64,000 nucleotides of DNA from positions 1 to 64,000 of the forward strand of contig NZ_NSGF01000008.1 in assembly GCF_002294995.1 (NCBI RefSeq). Direction: 5' to 3'. This DNA comes from Mesorhizobium sp. WSM3860 (GTDB taxonomy: Bacteria > Pseudomonadota > Alphaproteobacteria > Rhizobiales > Rhizobiaceae). The notes under the pieces are model-generated. The model made no database searches and was not told the DNA's origin. It saw only the letters and a program-made list of their open reading frames with translations. A program made the position numbers and the translations under genes. Shown here piece by piece: positions 27,073-36,836 of this stretch (its first letter is position 1; every line of letters starts with the position of its first letter).

Positions 27073-28005
27073 ATGCTTTCGAGGCTGAGACTGTTCGTGC
27101 TTGGCTTGATCGCGGCAATCGCCATTCCGGCGATGGCCGAGGCCAAGACGTTCTACTGGATTTCGCATGGCGGGCCGGCCGATCCGGTCTGGACCTACTT
27201 CCTGGCCGGAGCCAAGCAATGGGCGACCGACACCGGCAACAAGGTGAACACCTCGTTCCACAATGGCGACGTTGCCTCGCAGCAAGAGGCTGTTCGCGCC
27301 GCCATCTCGGCCAAGGCCGACGGCATCGTCACCACCAGCCCGGATCCGGGCAGCCTCGTCGAGATCGTCAAGGAGGCCCGTGCGGCCAACATCCCGATCA
27401 TCAACTTCAACACGCCCGACCCGAAGGCCAACTTCAACGCCTATGTCGGCGGCGACAACGTCACCTTCGGCAAGCACTGGGCGCAGTATCTGGTCGACAA
27501 GGGCCTGGTGAAGAAGGGCGACTTCGTATGGATGCCGGTCGAGGTGCCCGGCGCCACTTATGGCGTGCAGGAAGAGGAAGGCATCAAGAGCGTGTTCGAG
27601 CCGCTCGGCATCACCTATGAGGTGACCGAGGCGACGCTCGACCAAGCCGAAGTGATCAACCGCATGGTCGACTATCTCACCGCCCACAAGGGCAAGGTGA
27701 AGGCGATCATCGGCCTCGGCGACCTCGTCACAGGCTCGGTCAAGCGCGTCTTCGACCAGGTCGGCGTCAAGCCGGGCGAGATCCCGGTCGTCGGCTGGGG
27801 CAACTCACTCGATACCACCCAGGAAGTGCTGAACGGCTATGTCAACGCCGCGCAGTGGCAGGACCCGCAGGCGACTAGCTATATCGCGCTTTCGATGGCG
27901 GCGATGGCGTCTGCCGGCATTCCTCCGGGCTTCAACGTCATCACCGGCGCGCTCTATGAAAAGGACACCGCCGGCGTTTACGACAAGATCCTGTCCGGCA
28001 AGTAG
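27073..28005 (+). CDS. Sugar ABC transporter substrate-binding protein
   Basis: The 310-residue protein has a signal peptide (LRLFVLGLIAAIAIPAMAEA) and a ribose-binding-protein-like fold: VAAAIS-type helices, GDVASQQEAVRAAISAKADG, IINFNTPDP and VGWGNSLDTTQEVLNG. GGGAGGAAATCG precedes ATG 27073, which settles the start although the frame is open further upstream. It is followed by a permease and a single-domain ATPase, an order like that of the fructose system frcBCA of rhizobia. The sugar is unknown. Confidence 0.9.
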   Translation: MLSRLRLFVLGLIAAIAIPAMAEAKTFYWISHGGPADPVWTYFLAGAKQWATDTGNKVNTSFHNGDVASQQEAVRAAISAKADGIVTTSPDPGSLVEIVKEARAANIPIINFNTPDPKANFNAYVGGDNVTFGKHWAQYLVDKGLVKKGDFVWMPVEVPGATYGVQEEEGIKSVFEPLGITYEVTEATLDQAEVINRMVDYLTAHKGKVKAIIGLGDLVTGSVKRVFDQVGVKPGEIPVVGWGNSLDTTQEVLNGYVNAAQWQDPQATSYIALSMAAMASAGIPPGFNVITGALYEKDTAGVYDKILSGK

Positions 28006-28019
28006 TTCCTGACATCAAC

Positions 28020-28043
28020 GGTCGCGGCTTTCGGGCCGCGATC
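28020..28043 (+). promoter_or_regulatory. Intercistronic stem-loop after the binding-protein gene
   Basis: GGTCGCGGC pairs with GCCGCGATC (nine pairs, one G-U) across a six-base loop. No T-run follows, so it is probably not a full terminator. Such hairpins commonly stabilise the upstream part of the transcript and favour excess binding protein over permease. Confidence 0.5.
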
Positions 28044-28101
28044 GCTTCCGGACCATCGAGTCCTGCGCAGCGGGCTCGCCAATCATTCACATCCGGGCGC
28101 A

Positions 28102-29088
28102 ATGGAAAACCGTTCCTTCATCCAAAGTTTCATCGCGCGGCCTGAATTCGGGCCGCTGGTGCTGCTGATCGTCGAACTCGTCATCTTCTGGGCCATCAAC
28201 CCGGATTTCCTGTCGCCGCAGAACATCTCGAACATCCTCGCCTTCACCGTCGAGCTTGGGCTGATCGCGCTGGCAATGACCTTGCTGATGACATCGGGCG
28301 AATTCGACCTCTCGGTCGGCTCGCTGTTCGGCTTCTCGCCGGTGCTGATGTGGACGCTGTTCAATGGCGGCGTCACCTCGCTTGAGATGGGCTTCGCCAT
28401 CGCGCTGGTGGTCGCGGCCCTTATCGGGCTCGTCAATGGCTGGTTCGTCACCCAGCTCAAGATCCCGTCCTTTCTGGTCACGCTCGGCATGCTGCTGGTC
28501 GTGCGCGGCACCGCGCTGTTCGTCACCGACGGCTTTCCGCAGCGCACCTGGAGCGCCGAGGGCAGCTGGCTTGCGGACATTCTGGTCGGCGACTTCTACA
28601 TCGGCCCATTCCGCATCTATGCCTCGCTGTTCTGGTTCATCGGCGCCGCGATCGCGCTCGGTTATGTGCTGACGCAAAGCCGCACCGGCAACTGGATCCA
28701 GGCGGCGGGCGGCAATCCCAACGCGGCGCGCGCCCGCGGCGTCAATGTCAGCCGCGTCAAGATCGGCCTGTTCATCCTGTCGGCGGTGATGGCCTCGCTC
28801 GCCGGCGTGATCTCGTCGCTACGCACCTCGGCGGCCAATCCGAACAGCGGCACCGGCTACGAGCTCGAGGTGATCGCCATGGTGGTGATCGGCGGCACGG
28901 CGCTGACCGGCGGCCGCGGCACCATCATCGGCACGGTGCTCGGCATCCTGATCCTGCGCGTCATGCGCAACGGCATCGTGCTGATCGGCGTGCCGGGACT
29001 CGCCTACAACATCTTCATCGGGTCGATCATCCTCGGGATGATGGCGCTGCACTCATGGCTCGAACGCCGGCACCAGGCAGGGACTTAA
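28102..29088 (+). CDS. Sugar ABC transporter permease (RbsC/FrcC type)
   Basis: A 328-residue protein with about eight to ten hydrophobic segments, including the family stretches MTSGEFDLSVGSLFG, AGGNPNAARARGVNVSRVK and MVVIGGTALTGGRGTIIGT. It belongs to the BPD_transp_2 group that imports monosaccharides. It lies 97 bases after the binding-protein gene, with a stem-loop between, and 4 bases before the ATPase gene. Confidence 0.92.
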   Translation: MENRSFIQSFIARPEFGPLVLLIVELVIFWAINPDFLSPQNISNILAFTVELGLIALAMTLLMTSGEFDLSVGSLFGFSPVLMWTLFNGGVTSLEMGFAIALVVAALIGLVNGWFVTQLKIPSFLVTLGMLLVVRGTALFVTDGFPQRTWSAEGSWLADILVGDFYIGPFRIYASLFWFIGAAIALGYVLTQSRTGNWIQAAGGNPNAARARGVNVSRVKIGLFILSAVMASLAGVISSLRTSAANPNSGTGYELEVIAMVVIGGTALTGGRGTIIGTVLGILILRVMRNGIVLIGVPGLAYNIFIGSIILGMMALHSWLERRHQAGT

Positions 29089-29092
29089 GACG

Positions 29093-29887
<795 letters not shown>

Positions 29888-29933
29888 TTTGGCCTGACGT
29901 TGACTTGGCTGACAGGGGCTCGCATTCCATCCC

Positions 29934-30968
29934 ATGACCGGACCCATGAAAGCGACCGTAGCCGACATCGCCAGAAGCTGCGGCTTGTCGACCGCGACGG
30001 TCGACCGAGTGCTCAACAATAGGCCGGGCGCAAGCGCGGCCAACCGGCAGCGCGTCTTGGAGGCGGCAAAGCAGCTCGGCTATCTGCCGACGCTCGATCA
30101 AGTCGTGCTGCCGTCAAAGCCGGCGCATCTCGAATTCTTCCTGCCGATCGGCAGCAACGCCTTCATGGCCGACCTTGCCCATCATATCGAGGACTATGCA
30201 GGGCGCTTGCCGCTGGTCGCCTCCTGCCGCATCCACAATCTCGCCGGGATCTCGCCGGGCGCGCTGCAGGGCGCGATCGAGAACCTCTCGCTCAAGGCCA
30301 ACGGCGTCGGCGTCATCGCCGTCGACCATCCGCGCACGCGCAACATTTTGCGCGAGCTGGTCGACGCCGGCATCCGGCTGGTCACGCTGGTTTCCGATGT
30401 GCCGGCGGCCCCTCGTTCGGCGTATGTCGGCATCGACAACCGGGTGGCCGGACGCACGGCGGCGCTGCTGATGGGCCGCTTCCTTGGCGGCCGGATCGGG
30501 CACCTCGCGATGGTCGTCGGCTCGCGCTCCTATCGCGGCCACGAGGAGCGCGAGATGGGTTTCCGCTCGGTGCTCGCAGAAGAGTTCCCCAATCTCACCG
30601 TCTCCAGCGCCGTCGAGATCAACGACGAGCCCGACGCCAGCTACAGTGCGACCATGAAGGCCTTGCACAACGAACCTGAACTGCTTGGCATCTATTGCGT
30701 CGGCGCCGGACGCTCCGGCGTGGCCAAAGCATTGCTCGAAGCCAAGCCGCGCAGGAAGCCCGTCTTCATCTGCCATGACCTGACCAGGGAAACACGCCGC
30801 TACCTCGTCGACGATCTCGCCGACGTGGTCATCGACCAGAACGCGCGGCTGATTGCCGAGCAGTCTGTCATCCGCCTGCTCGGCTCGATCGCCTCGTCAG
30901 CGCCCTATCTGACCAAGAAATTCATCGAGCCGCGGCTGATCTTCAAGGAAAACGTGCCGGTGCAGTAG
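29934..30968 (+). CDS. LacI-family transcriptional regulator
   Basis: The 344-residue protein begins with the LacI DNA-binding headpiece (ATVADIARSCGLSTATVDRVLNNRPGASAANRQR), followed by a periplasmic-binding-protein-like effector domain with VDHPRTRNILRELVDAG and YVGIDNRVAGRTAALLMG. It lies 46 bases after the ATPase gene on the same strand and probably controls the sugar transport operon. ATG 29934 and ATG 29946 are both possible; neither has a clear ribosome binding site. Confidence 0.92.
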   Translation: MTGPMKATVADIARSCGLSTATVDRVLNNRPGASAANRQRVLEAAKQLGYLPTLDQVVLPSKPAHLEFFLPIGSNAFMADLAHHIEDYAGRLPLVASCRIHNLAGISPGALQGAIENLSLKANGVGVIAVDHPRTRNILRELVDAGIRLVTLVSDVPAAPRSAYVGIDNRVAGRTAALLMGRFLGGRIGHLAMVVGSRSYRGHEEREMGFRSVLAEEFPNLTVSSAVEINDEPDASYSATMKALHNEPELLGIYCVGAGRSGVAKALLEAKPRRKPVFICHDLTRETRRYLVDDLADVVIDQNARLIAEQSVIRLLGSIASSAPYLTKKFIEPRLIFKENVPVQ

Positions 30969-31089
30969 GTGCGAATGGCGTCATCCCGGCGCCTCACTGA
31001 TTTGTCAGACGATTGATCCCGCAAATCTGCACACCAGCTATGCACGTTTCGCAGTTGCCGAATGGTTGGGCAAATCGTAACTGTTGCGG

Positions 31090-31204
31090 CGTCGGATGTC
31101 TTCCTCCTCCCAGACACCGGCGGTGAATGCGGTGCTCCTCCTCCCGCGCCGTATTCGAAATCGAAGCCCGCTGCCTCCTCCTCCCGGCAGCGGGCTTTTT
31201 CTTT
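31090..31204 (+). ncRNA. nfeR1: Alpha-r14 (NfeR1-type) trans-acting small RNA with three anti-SD hairpins
   Basis: Three consecutive hairpins each expose the same ten-base loop TCCTCCTCCC. Hairpin 1 (31092-31120) pairs CGG-bulge-TGTCT with AGACA-CCG. Hairpin 2 (31126-31156) pairs GAATGCGGTGC with GCGCCGTATTC, with G-U wobbles. Hairpin 3 (31166-31195) pairs GCCCGCTGCC with GGCAGCGGGC and is followed by TTTTTCTTT, so it is also the terminator. This is the architecture of the alphaproteobacterial alpha-r14 family, whose S. meliloti member NfeR1 uses redundant anti-Shine-Dalgarno loops to repress many transport and metabolic mRNAs and affects osmoadaptation and nodulation. The 5' end is estimated. 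No protein is encoded here. Confidence 0.85.
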
Positions 31205-31232
31205 GCCTGCATGAGGACGGCGACTGCAGAAT

Positions 31233-31372
31233 CCCCTCACCCGGATTGTCAAATCGAATTGCTTCGCAATTCGGGCTATCCGACCCCTCCCCGAGGGAGA
31301 GGAGATCGTTGGCGCCAGCCCAAACCTCTTCTCCCCTCGGGGAGAAGGTGGCCCGAAGGGCCGGATGAGGGG
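31233..31372. repeat. Composite palindromic intergenic repeat
   Basis: The outer arms are CCCCTCA-type and TGAGGGG-type. Internal hairpins are GAATTGC-TTCG-region (CGAATTG/CAATTCG), CTCCCCGAGGGAGAG and CTCCCCTCGGGGAG. It lies directly downstream of the small RNA terminator and ends 6 bases before the stop of the TetR gene. It belongs to the same general class as the element at 21063. Confidence 0.7.
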
Positions 31373-31378
31373 ATGTTG

Positions 31379-31960
31379 TCAGCGCGCCCGGAACGAGGCG
31401 ATCAGACTTTCGGCCATGCGCACGAACTGCGCGCTCGGGCCTTCGGCGCCAACGCTCTGCATCGAGACGCGCGCGCCTTCGAGCAGCAGCGATAGCGTAT
31501 CGGCGAGCAGCTCGGCCTGGCCGATGCCGGCATCGCGGCAGAGCGCAACCAGCTTTTCGCGCTGGGCTTCCTTCAGTTCCTTGATGACGCGCCGAGCCGG
31601 GTGATCGGTCTCGGTGAGCTCGACGGCTGCATTGGCCATATCGCAGCCGCGACTGTCGGCGCTCAGCAGCTCCGAAGCCTTTTGGACCCAGGCATGCAGT
31701 TGGGCGAGCTTATCGCCGGGATGCTTGGCCTCGAACTCGTCCCATATCCTTGAAGCCTTCGACGCCGTGGCGCGCAGGCATTCGACGATCAGATCGTCCT
31801 TGGATTCGAAGTGACGATAGAGCGTCATCTTGTTGGTGCCGGCAGCCTCCGTGATGGCGTCGACGCCCACGCCCTTGATGCCGTGCTTGTGGAACATGTC
31901 CTGCGCCGTTTCCAGGATCCGATCCCGGGGGCGGGAACGCTCCGCAACGCCGTCAGTCAT
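31379..31960 (-). CDS. TetR-family transcriptional regulator
   Basis: A 193-residue regulator with an N-terminal helix-turn-helix (about 10-57: ILETAQDMFHKHGIKGVGVD then TNKMTLYRHFESKDDL) and a helical ligand domain. It is divergent from an RND efflux operon, and two GTTAC-N6-GTAAC sites lie between them, so it is the probable repressor of the pump and of itself. Two adjacent ATG codons (31963 and 31960) follow GGAG; the second has the better spacing. Confidence 0.92.
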   Translation of the reverse strand: MTDGVAERSRPRDRILETAQDMFHKHGIKGVGVDAITEAAGTNKMTLYRHFESKDDLIVECLRATASKASRIWDEFEAKHPGDKLAQLHAWVQKASELLSADSRGCDMANAAVELTETDHPARRVIKELKEAQREKLVALCRDAGIGQAELLADTLSLLLEGARVSMQSVGAEGPSAQFVRMAESLIASFRAR

Positions 31961-32015
31961 CATGCTCTCCTTTCATGGTTTCCAAAAAAACCGAGGGTCA
32001 CCTCTTGACTAGGGT

Positions 32016-32055
32016 GTTACCGGTCTGTAACTTTCAGATGTTACTTACTGGTAAC
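32016..32055. promoter_or_regulatory. Tandem TetR-type operators over a divergent promoter
   Basis: Two copies of GTTAC-N6-GTAAC occur at 32016-32031 (GTTACCGGTCTGTAAC) and 32040-32055 (GTTACTTACTGGTAAC), 24 bases apart. The flanking bases extend them into one larger inverted repeat, GGTGTTACC at 32013-32021 against GGTAACACC at 32050-32058. A possible -35 box TTGACT (32005-32010) precedes the first site on the plus strand and a TATATC box follows the second. The placement fits repression in both directions. Confidence 0.7.
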
Positions 32056-32212
32056 ACCTATATCACTCCCCGTCAAACGACAAGGCCCACCGATAGCCCT
32101 GCCAGAGTGAGATAGGACAAATAACCTGCCTGTCATGCGGCTTCGGCCGGTGAATTCGAGAAAAATGCGGTCCGTGATCATTCGATGCAGGCCGCAGCAA
32201 GGAGCCGCTCCT

Positions 32213-32452
32213 ATGCAAAAGCGCAAAGACCTGACGATCGACGAAGCCATCCGGGATCCGATGATCCGGCTGGTGATGAAGGCTGACGGGATCGATCCCA
32301 ACGCCTTCGAACGGATGCTGCGCTCGCGCGCGGCCAAACAGGCGCCGGACGACGACGTCCTGCCATCCTTCCTGGAGGATTCCGGTTCCGGCCGGGCCCG
32401 GCGCCTGCGCCATTTCGCAAGACCGTTCGGCGAGGCGTCCGCGTCATGGTAA
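32213..32452 (+). CDS. Small conserved-looking protein upstream of the RND pump, 79 aa
   Basis: ATG 32213 follows GGAG by eight bases. The product has an ordered-looking core (LTIDEAIRDPMIRLVMKADGIDPNAFERMLRSRAA) and a less ordered basic C-terminus. The gene ends 7 bases inside the RND permease gene (its stop overlaps the pump start), which indicates translational coupling. No membrane segment or known domain is visible. It could be a conserved accessory protein or a coupling leader; I do not recognise a named family. Confidence 0.65.
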   Translation: MQKRKDLTIDEAIRDPMIRLVMKADGIDPNAFERMLRSRAAKQAPDDDVLPSFLEDSGSGRARRLRHFARPFGEASASW

Positions 32453-35400
32453 ACTTCTTCATCCACCGCCCGATCTTCGCGTCGGCGATCGCCATCATCA
32501 TGGTGCTCGCCGGCGCGATCGCCTATTTCCTGCTGCCGGTCTCGCAGTTCCCCGACATCACGCCGCCGCAGGTCGTGGTCAGCGCTCATTATCCGGGCGC
32601 CAGCGCACAGGTCGTGGCCGATACGGTCACCACGCCGCTCGAACAGCAGATCAACGGCGTGCAAGGCATGACCTACATGTCGTCGACGAGCTCGAATGAC
32701 GGCTCCTCGACCATCACTATCACATTCGATGTCGGCTATCCGCTCAGCACCGCGGCCGTCGACGTGCAGAACCGCGTCTCGCAGGCCGCATCCTCGCTGC
32801 CGGCCATCGTCAACCAGGGCGGGGTGACGATCAAGAAGCAGAACCCGAACTTCGTTCTGATCGTCGACCTCACCTCGCCGGACGGCTCGGTCGATCCGGT
32901 GGCGCTGAGCAACCTCGCCTATCTCCAGGTCGTCGATCCGCTGAAGCGGCTGCCGGGCGTCGGCGACGTGCAGATCTTTGGCGAACGGCGCTATTCGATG
33001 CGCGTCTGGCTCGATCCGGACAAACTGGCCAATCTCGGCATCACCGCCGTCGATGTGCAGAACGCCATTTCCGAGCAGAACGTGCAGGTGGCGGCGGGCA
33101 AGATCGGCCAATCGCCGGCGCCGGCCGGCACCGCCTTCGAGATGCAGGTCAATGCGGTCGGCCGCTTGAGCGACCCGAAGGAATTCGGCGACATCGTCGT
33201 GCGCGCCGATTCGCAGAACGGCTCGCTCGTGCGTCTGCGCGACGTCGCCCGCATCGAGCTCGGCGCGCTGCAATATTCGTCATCGGCCTTCTTCGGCAAG
33301 GACCCGACCGTAGTGCTCGCCGTCTACCAGATGCCCGGCTCCAACGCGCTCGACCTGCAGCAGCGGGTCAAGGACAAGATGCAGGAATTGTCGGCGCGCT
33401 TCCCGAAGGGCGTCCACTACGCCATGCACTACGATACGACGCGCTTCGTCTCGGCCTCGATGCATGACGTGCTGGTCACGCTCGGCGAAGCGCTGGTGCT
33501 GGTGGTGGCAGTCGTCTTCATCTTCCTGCAGAGCTGGCGCACCACCATCATCCCGACCATCGCCATCCCGGTGTCGCTGATCGCGACGCTGGCGGTAATG
33601 TACATGCTGGGCTTCTCGCTCAATATGCTCTCGCTGCTCGGCATGGTGCTGGCGATCGGCCTTGTCGTCGACGACGCCATCGTCGTGGTCGAGAATGTCG
33701 AGCGACAATTGGAAGCCGGCCTGAAGCCGCTCGCCGCGACGCGCGCGGCAATGGCCGAAGTGACGGGCCCGATCATCGCCACCACCGCGGTGCTGATGGC
33801 GGTGTTCATCCCGGTCGCCTTCATCCCCGGCGTTTCGGGACGGCTCTACAACCAGTTCGCGCTTACCGTTGCGATCTCGGTCGGCATCTCCGCCTTCAAC
33901 TCGCTGACGCTGAGCCCGGCGCTAAGCGCCGCGTTCCTGCGCCATCGTGGCGAGACGCAGTTCGTGTTGTTCCGCTGGTTCAATGCCGGCTTCGACTGGC
34001 TGTCGCACGCCTATGCCCATGGCGTGCGCATTCTGATCCGGCTGCGCTGGGCCATGCTCGGCCTGTTCGCGGCGGGCCTGGTCGCTACCTATTTCGTCTG
34101 GCAGAAGCTGCCCTCGACCTTCCTGCCCGTCGAGGACCAGGGTTATTTCTTCGTCGTCATCCAGTTGCCGGACGGCGCTTCGCTGGAGCGCACCGACGCG
34201 GTGGCGCAGAAGGCGCGCGAGATCCTGCAGAACACGCCCGGCGTCGACATCGTCGGCTCGATCAGCGGGCTGAACTTCCTTACCAGCGCCGCGCAATCGA
34301 ACTCGGCGGTGGAGTTCGCCATCCTGAAGCCGTGGGACGAACGCGGCCCCGACCAGAACGCCTCGAAGCTGGTCGCCGAGGTGCGCAACAAGTTGCTGCA
34401 GATACCGGAGGCATTTGCGCTCTCCTTCGATCCACCCTCGATCCCAGGCCTTGGCACGACCGGCGGCTTCGAATTCCAGGTGGAGGACCTTTCGGGCCGC
34501 GGCAGCGCCGCGCTCAACGAGGTCACGCAGGCGCTGATCGCGGAAGCACGCAAGCAGCCGGAGCTCAATCCGCAGCAGCTGTTCTCGTCCTTCTCGACAT
34601 CGACGCCGCAGTTCAACTACGACCTCGACCGCAGCAAGGCGAAGCTGCTCGGCCTCAACCTGCCCGACGTGTTCAACACGCTGCAGATCTATCTCGGCTC
34701 GCTCTACGTCAACGACTTCAACCTGTTCGGCCGCACCTTCCGGGTGACGATCCAGGCCGACAAGGACGCGCGCGGAAACGCGAACGACATCTCGCGCCTC
34801 TACGTGCGCAATGCGTCCGGCGGCATGGTACCGCTGAGCACGTTGGGCAAGCTGGTACCGATCGTCGGTCCCGAGACGGTGCCGCACTACAACAACAATG
34901 CATCCGCGCTCATCAACGGCGGCGCTGCGCCCGGCTTCTCGTCCAGACAAGCGGTGGCGGCCATGGAGCGGGCGGCGGCAAACGTGCTGCCGCGGGATTT
35001 CGGCTATGAATGGACCGGCATCACATATCAGGAGCTCAAGGCCGGATCGATCGCCTCGATCGTGTTCGGCCTGGCGATCGTGTTCGTCTTCCTGATCCTG
35101 GCGGCACAGTATGAAAGCTGGGCTATGCCGTTCATGGTGCTGCTTGCCGTGCCGCTCGCTTTGTTCGGCGCCTTCGTCGTGCTCTTGCTGCGCGGCATGC
35201 AGATCGACGTCTACTCGCAGATCGGTTTCGTCATGCTGATCGGCCTGGCGGCGAAGAATGCCATCCTGATCGTCGAGTTTGCCCGACGGCGGCGCGAGGA
35301 AGGCCTGACCATCGTCGAGGCGGCGATGGAAGCCGCGAGGCTGAGGCTCCGGCCGATCCTGATGACGGCTTTCGCCTTCATCCTCGGCGTGTTGCCGCTG

Positions 35401-35640
35401 ATGTTCGCGACCGGCGCGGGTGCCGCCAGCCGGCAGTCGATCGGCACCACCGTCTTCGGCGGCATGGTCGCGGCGACGATCCTGTCGCTGGTCTTCGTGC
35501 CGGTCTTCTACGCGGTGATCGAGAAATTCCGCGAGCGCGGCGGCGAGAACGAACCTGCCGCGGGGCCTCACCATGCCCCGCACCAACAAGAGATTGAACC
35601 GACCGCGGAGCCCGTGCGGCTCGCCCAGGCGGCCGAATAG
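32446..35640 (+). CDS. RND multidrug efflux permease, HAE1/AcrB type
   Basis: The 1064-residue inner-membrane pump has the N-terminal MVNFFIHRPIFASAIAIIMV segment, two large periplasmic loops and twelve membrane segments. The proton-relay aspartates are in GLVVDDAIVVVENVER, and the duplicated region near the C-terminus reads AAKNAILIVEFARRRREEG and GAASRQSIGTTVFGGM. It exports drugs or other amphiphiles together with the membrane fusion protein encoded next. No outer-membrane channel gene is adjacent, so it probably uses a TolC-like protein encoded elsewhere. The pump gene precedes the fusion-protein gene, the reverse of acrAB. Confidence 0.95.
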   Translation: MVNFFIHRPIFASAIAIIMVLAGAIAYFLLPVSQFPDITPPQVVVSAHYPGASAQVVADTVTTPLEQQINGVQGMTYMSSTSSNDGSSTITITFDVGYPLSTAAVDVQNRVSQAASSLPAIVNQGGVTIKKQNPNFVLIVDLTSPDGSVDPVALSNLAYLQVVDPLKRLPGVGDVQIFGERRYSMRVWLDPDKLANLGITAVDVQNAISEQNVQVAAGKIGQSPAPAGTAFEMQVNAVGRLSDPKEFGDIVVRADSQNGSLVRLRDVARIELGALQYSSSAFFGKDPTVVLAVYQMPGSNALDLQQRVKDKMQELSARFPKGVHYAMHYDTTRFVSASMHDVLVTLGEALVLVVAVVFIFLQSWRTTIIPTIAIPVSLIATLAVMYMLGFSLNMLSLLGMVLAIGLVVDDAIVVVENVERQLEAGLKPLAATRAAMAEVTGPIIATTAVLMAVFIPVAFIPGVSGRLYNQFALTVAISVGISAFNSLTLSPALSAAFLRHRGETQFVLFRWFNAGFDWLSHAYAHGVRILIRLRWAMLGLFAAGLVATYFVWQKLPSTFLPVEDQGYFFVVIQLPDGASLERTDAVAQKAREILQNTPGVDIVGSISGLNFLTSAAQSNSAVEFAILKPWDERGPDQNASKLVAEVRNKLLQIPEAFALSFDPPSIPGLGTTGGFEFQVEDLSGRGSAALNEVTQALIAEARKQPELNPQQLFSSFSTSTPQFNYDLDRSKAKLLGLNLPDVFNTLQIYLGSLYVNDFNLFGRTFRVTIQADKDARGNANDISRLYVRNASGGMVPLSTLGKLVPIVGPETVPHYNNNASALINGGAAPGFSSRQAVAAMERAAANVLPRDFGYEWTGITYQELKAGSIASIVFGLAIVFVFLILAAQYESWAMPFMVLLAVPLALFGAFVVLLLRGMQIDVYSQIGFVMLIGLAAKNAILIVEFARRRREEGLTIVEAAMEAARLRLRPILMTAFAFILGVLPLMFATGAGAASRQSIGTTVFGGMVAATILSLVFVPVFYAVIEKFRERGGENEPAAGPHHAPHQQEIEPTAEPVRLAQAAE

Positions 35641-35654
35641 GATTGGAGACCAAC

Positions 35655-36812
35655 ATGCGTAAATGGAAAATCGCTTTGGGAACGGCGGTCGCGCTGGGCG
35701 CAATCTCGGTGGCAAGCGTGCACCTGCTCGACATGGGCAATCTCAGCCTCAGCGCCAACACGGCGGGTGCGGCACCTGCACCCAAGGCCTTCGTCATGCC
35801 GGTGCCGGTGGTGAACGTGGTCAAAAAGACGCTGCCGATCTATCTCGACTACGCCGCGCGCGTCGAGCCGATCCGCAGCATCACCCTGCAGGCGCGCGTG
35901 CCCGGCTATCTGCAAGAGCAGACGGCGCAGGACGGCAGCGACGTCAAGCAGGGCGACCTGCTCTACCGGATCGCGCCCGAGGACTATCAGGCAGCGCTTG
36001 ACCAGGCGAAGGCGCAGGTGCAGCGCGACGCGGCAGCGCTCGAATACGCGCGGTCCAATCTCGGCCGCGGCACCGACCTTGCCAAGGCCGGGTACCTCGC
36101 CAAGGACAGCTTCGACCAGCGCACCAGCAACTTGCGCACGGCCGAAGCCGCCCTTGCGGTCGACCAGGCGGCGGTGCGGACGGCCGAGCTCAATCTCGGC
36201 TACGCCGAAATCAAGGCACCGTTCTCCGGGCGGATCGGCCGCAACCAAGCCTCGGTCGGCACCCTGGTGAGCGTCGCCGGCACGGTTCTCAACACGCTGG
36301 TGCAGCTCGACCCGATCTACGTGACCTTCAATCCGAGCGAGACCGACCTCGTTCAGATCGAGCAGGCCAAGGCCAACGGTCCGATCGCGGTCGACGTGCT
36401 GTTGCCCGGCGAGACCGAGCCCAGCCAAAAGGGCCAGCTCACCTTCATCGACAACACGATCGACCATTCGACCGGCACAATCACGGCGCGGGCGACGATC
36501 GGCAACGCCAAGTTCACGCTGCTGCCCGGGCAGTATGTGCGCGTGAGGCTGCATTTGAAGGAGCAGCCCAACACGCTGATGGTGCCGCAGGTGGCGCTGG
36601 GTTCCAGCCAGCTCGGCAAATACCTATACGTCCTCGGCAAAGACAATACCGTAGACCAGAAGCTGGTGTCGCTCGGCCCGACCAACGGCGACCTGATCTC
36701 CGTCACCTCAGGCATCTCCGAGAGCGACCAGGTGATCACCGGCAATTTGCAGAAGATCGGACCCGGAATGCCGGTTTCTCCCTTGCCGCAACAACTCAAA
36801 CCGGCCAGCTGA
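35655..36812 (+). CDS. RND efflux membrane fusion (periplasmic adaptor) protein
   Basis: The 385-residue adaptor has an N-terminal membrane/signal segment (KIALGTAVALGAISVASVHL), a lipoyl-type half (YAARVEPIRSITLQARVPGY), an alpha-hairpin rich in alanine and glutamine (about 100-180), the matching lipoyl half (AEIKAPFSGRIGRNQASVG) and a C-terminal beta-barrel. GGAG precedes ATG 35655 by six bases; an in-frame TTG at 35643 overlaps that site. It links the RND pump to an outer-membrane channel. Confidence 0.94.
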   Translation: MRKWKIALGTAVALGAISVASVHLLDMGNLSLSANTAGAAPAPKAFVMPVPVVNVVKKTLPIYLDYAARVEPIRSITLQARVPGYLQEQTAQDGSDVKQGDLLYRIAPEDYQAALDQAKAQVQRDAAALEYARSNLGRGTDLAKAGYLAKDSFDQRTSNLRTAEAALAVDQAAVRTAELNLGYAEIKAPFSGRIGRNQASVGTLVSVAGTVLNTLVQLDPIYVTFNPSETDLVQIEQAKANGPIAVDVLLPGETEPSQKGQLTFIDNTIDHSTGTITARATIGNAKFTLLPGQYVRVRLHLKEQPNTLMVPQVALGSSQLGKYLYVLGKDNTVDQKLVSLGPTNGDLISVTSGISESDQVITGNLQKIGPGMPVSPLPQQLKPAS

Positions 36813-36836
36813 TAATCCCCATCAGTCCCGGTCCGA

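Noticed and set aside
31081..31220. Short open frames across the small RNA region
   Set aside because: The three hairpins with identical loops explain the sequence; the frames have no start signals and their residues follow the CCTCCTCC repeats.
33922..35715. A 597-codon open frame opposite the first RND pump gene
   Set aside because: It is a shadow of the pump gene; no ribosome binding site or domain is seen.
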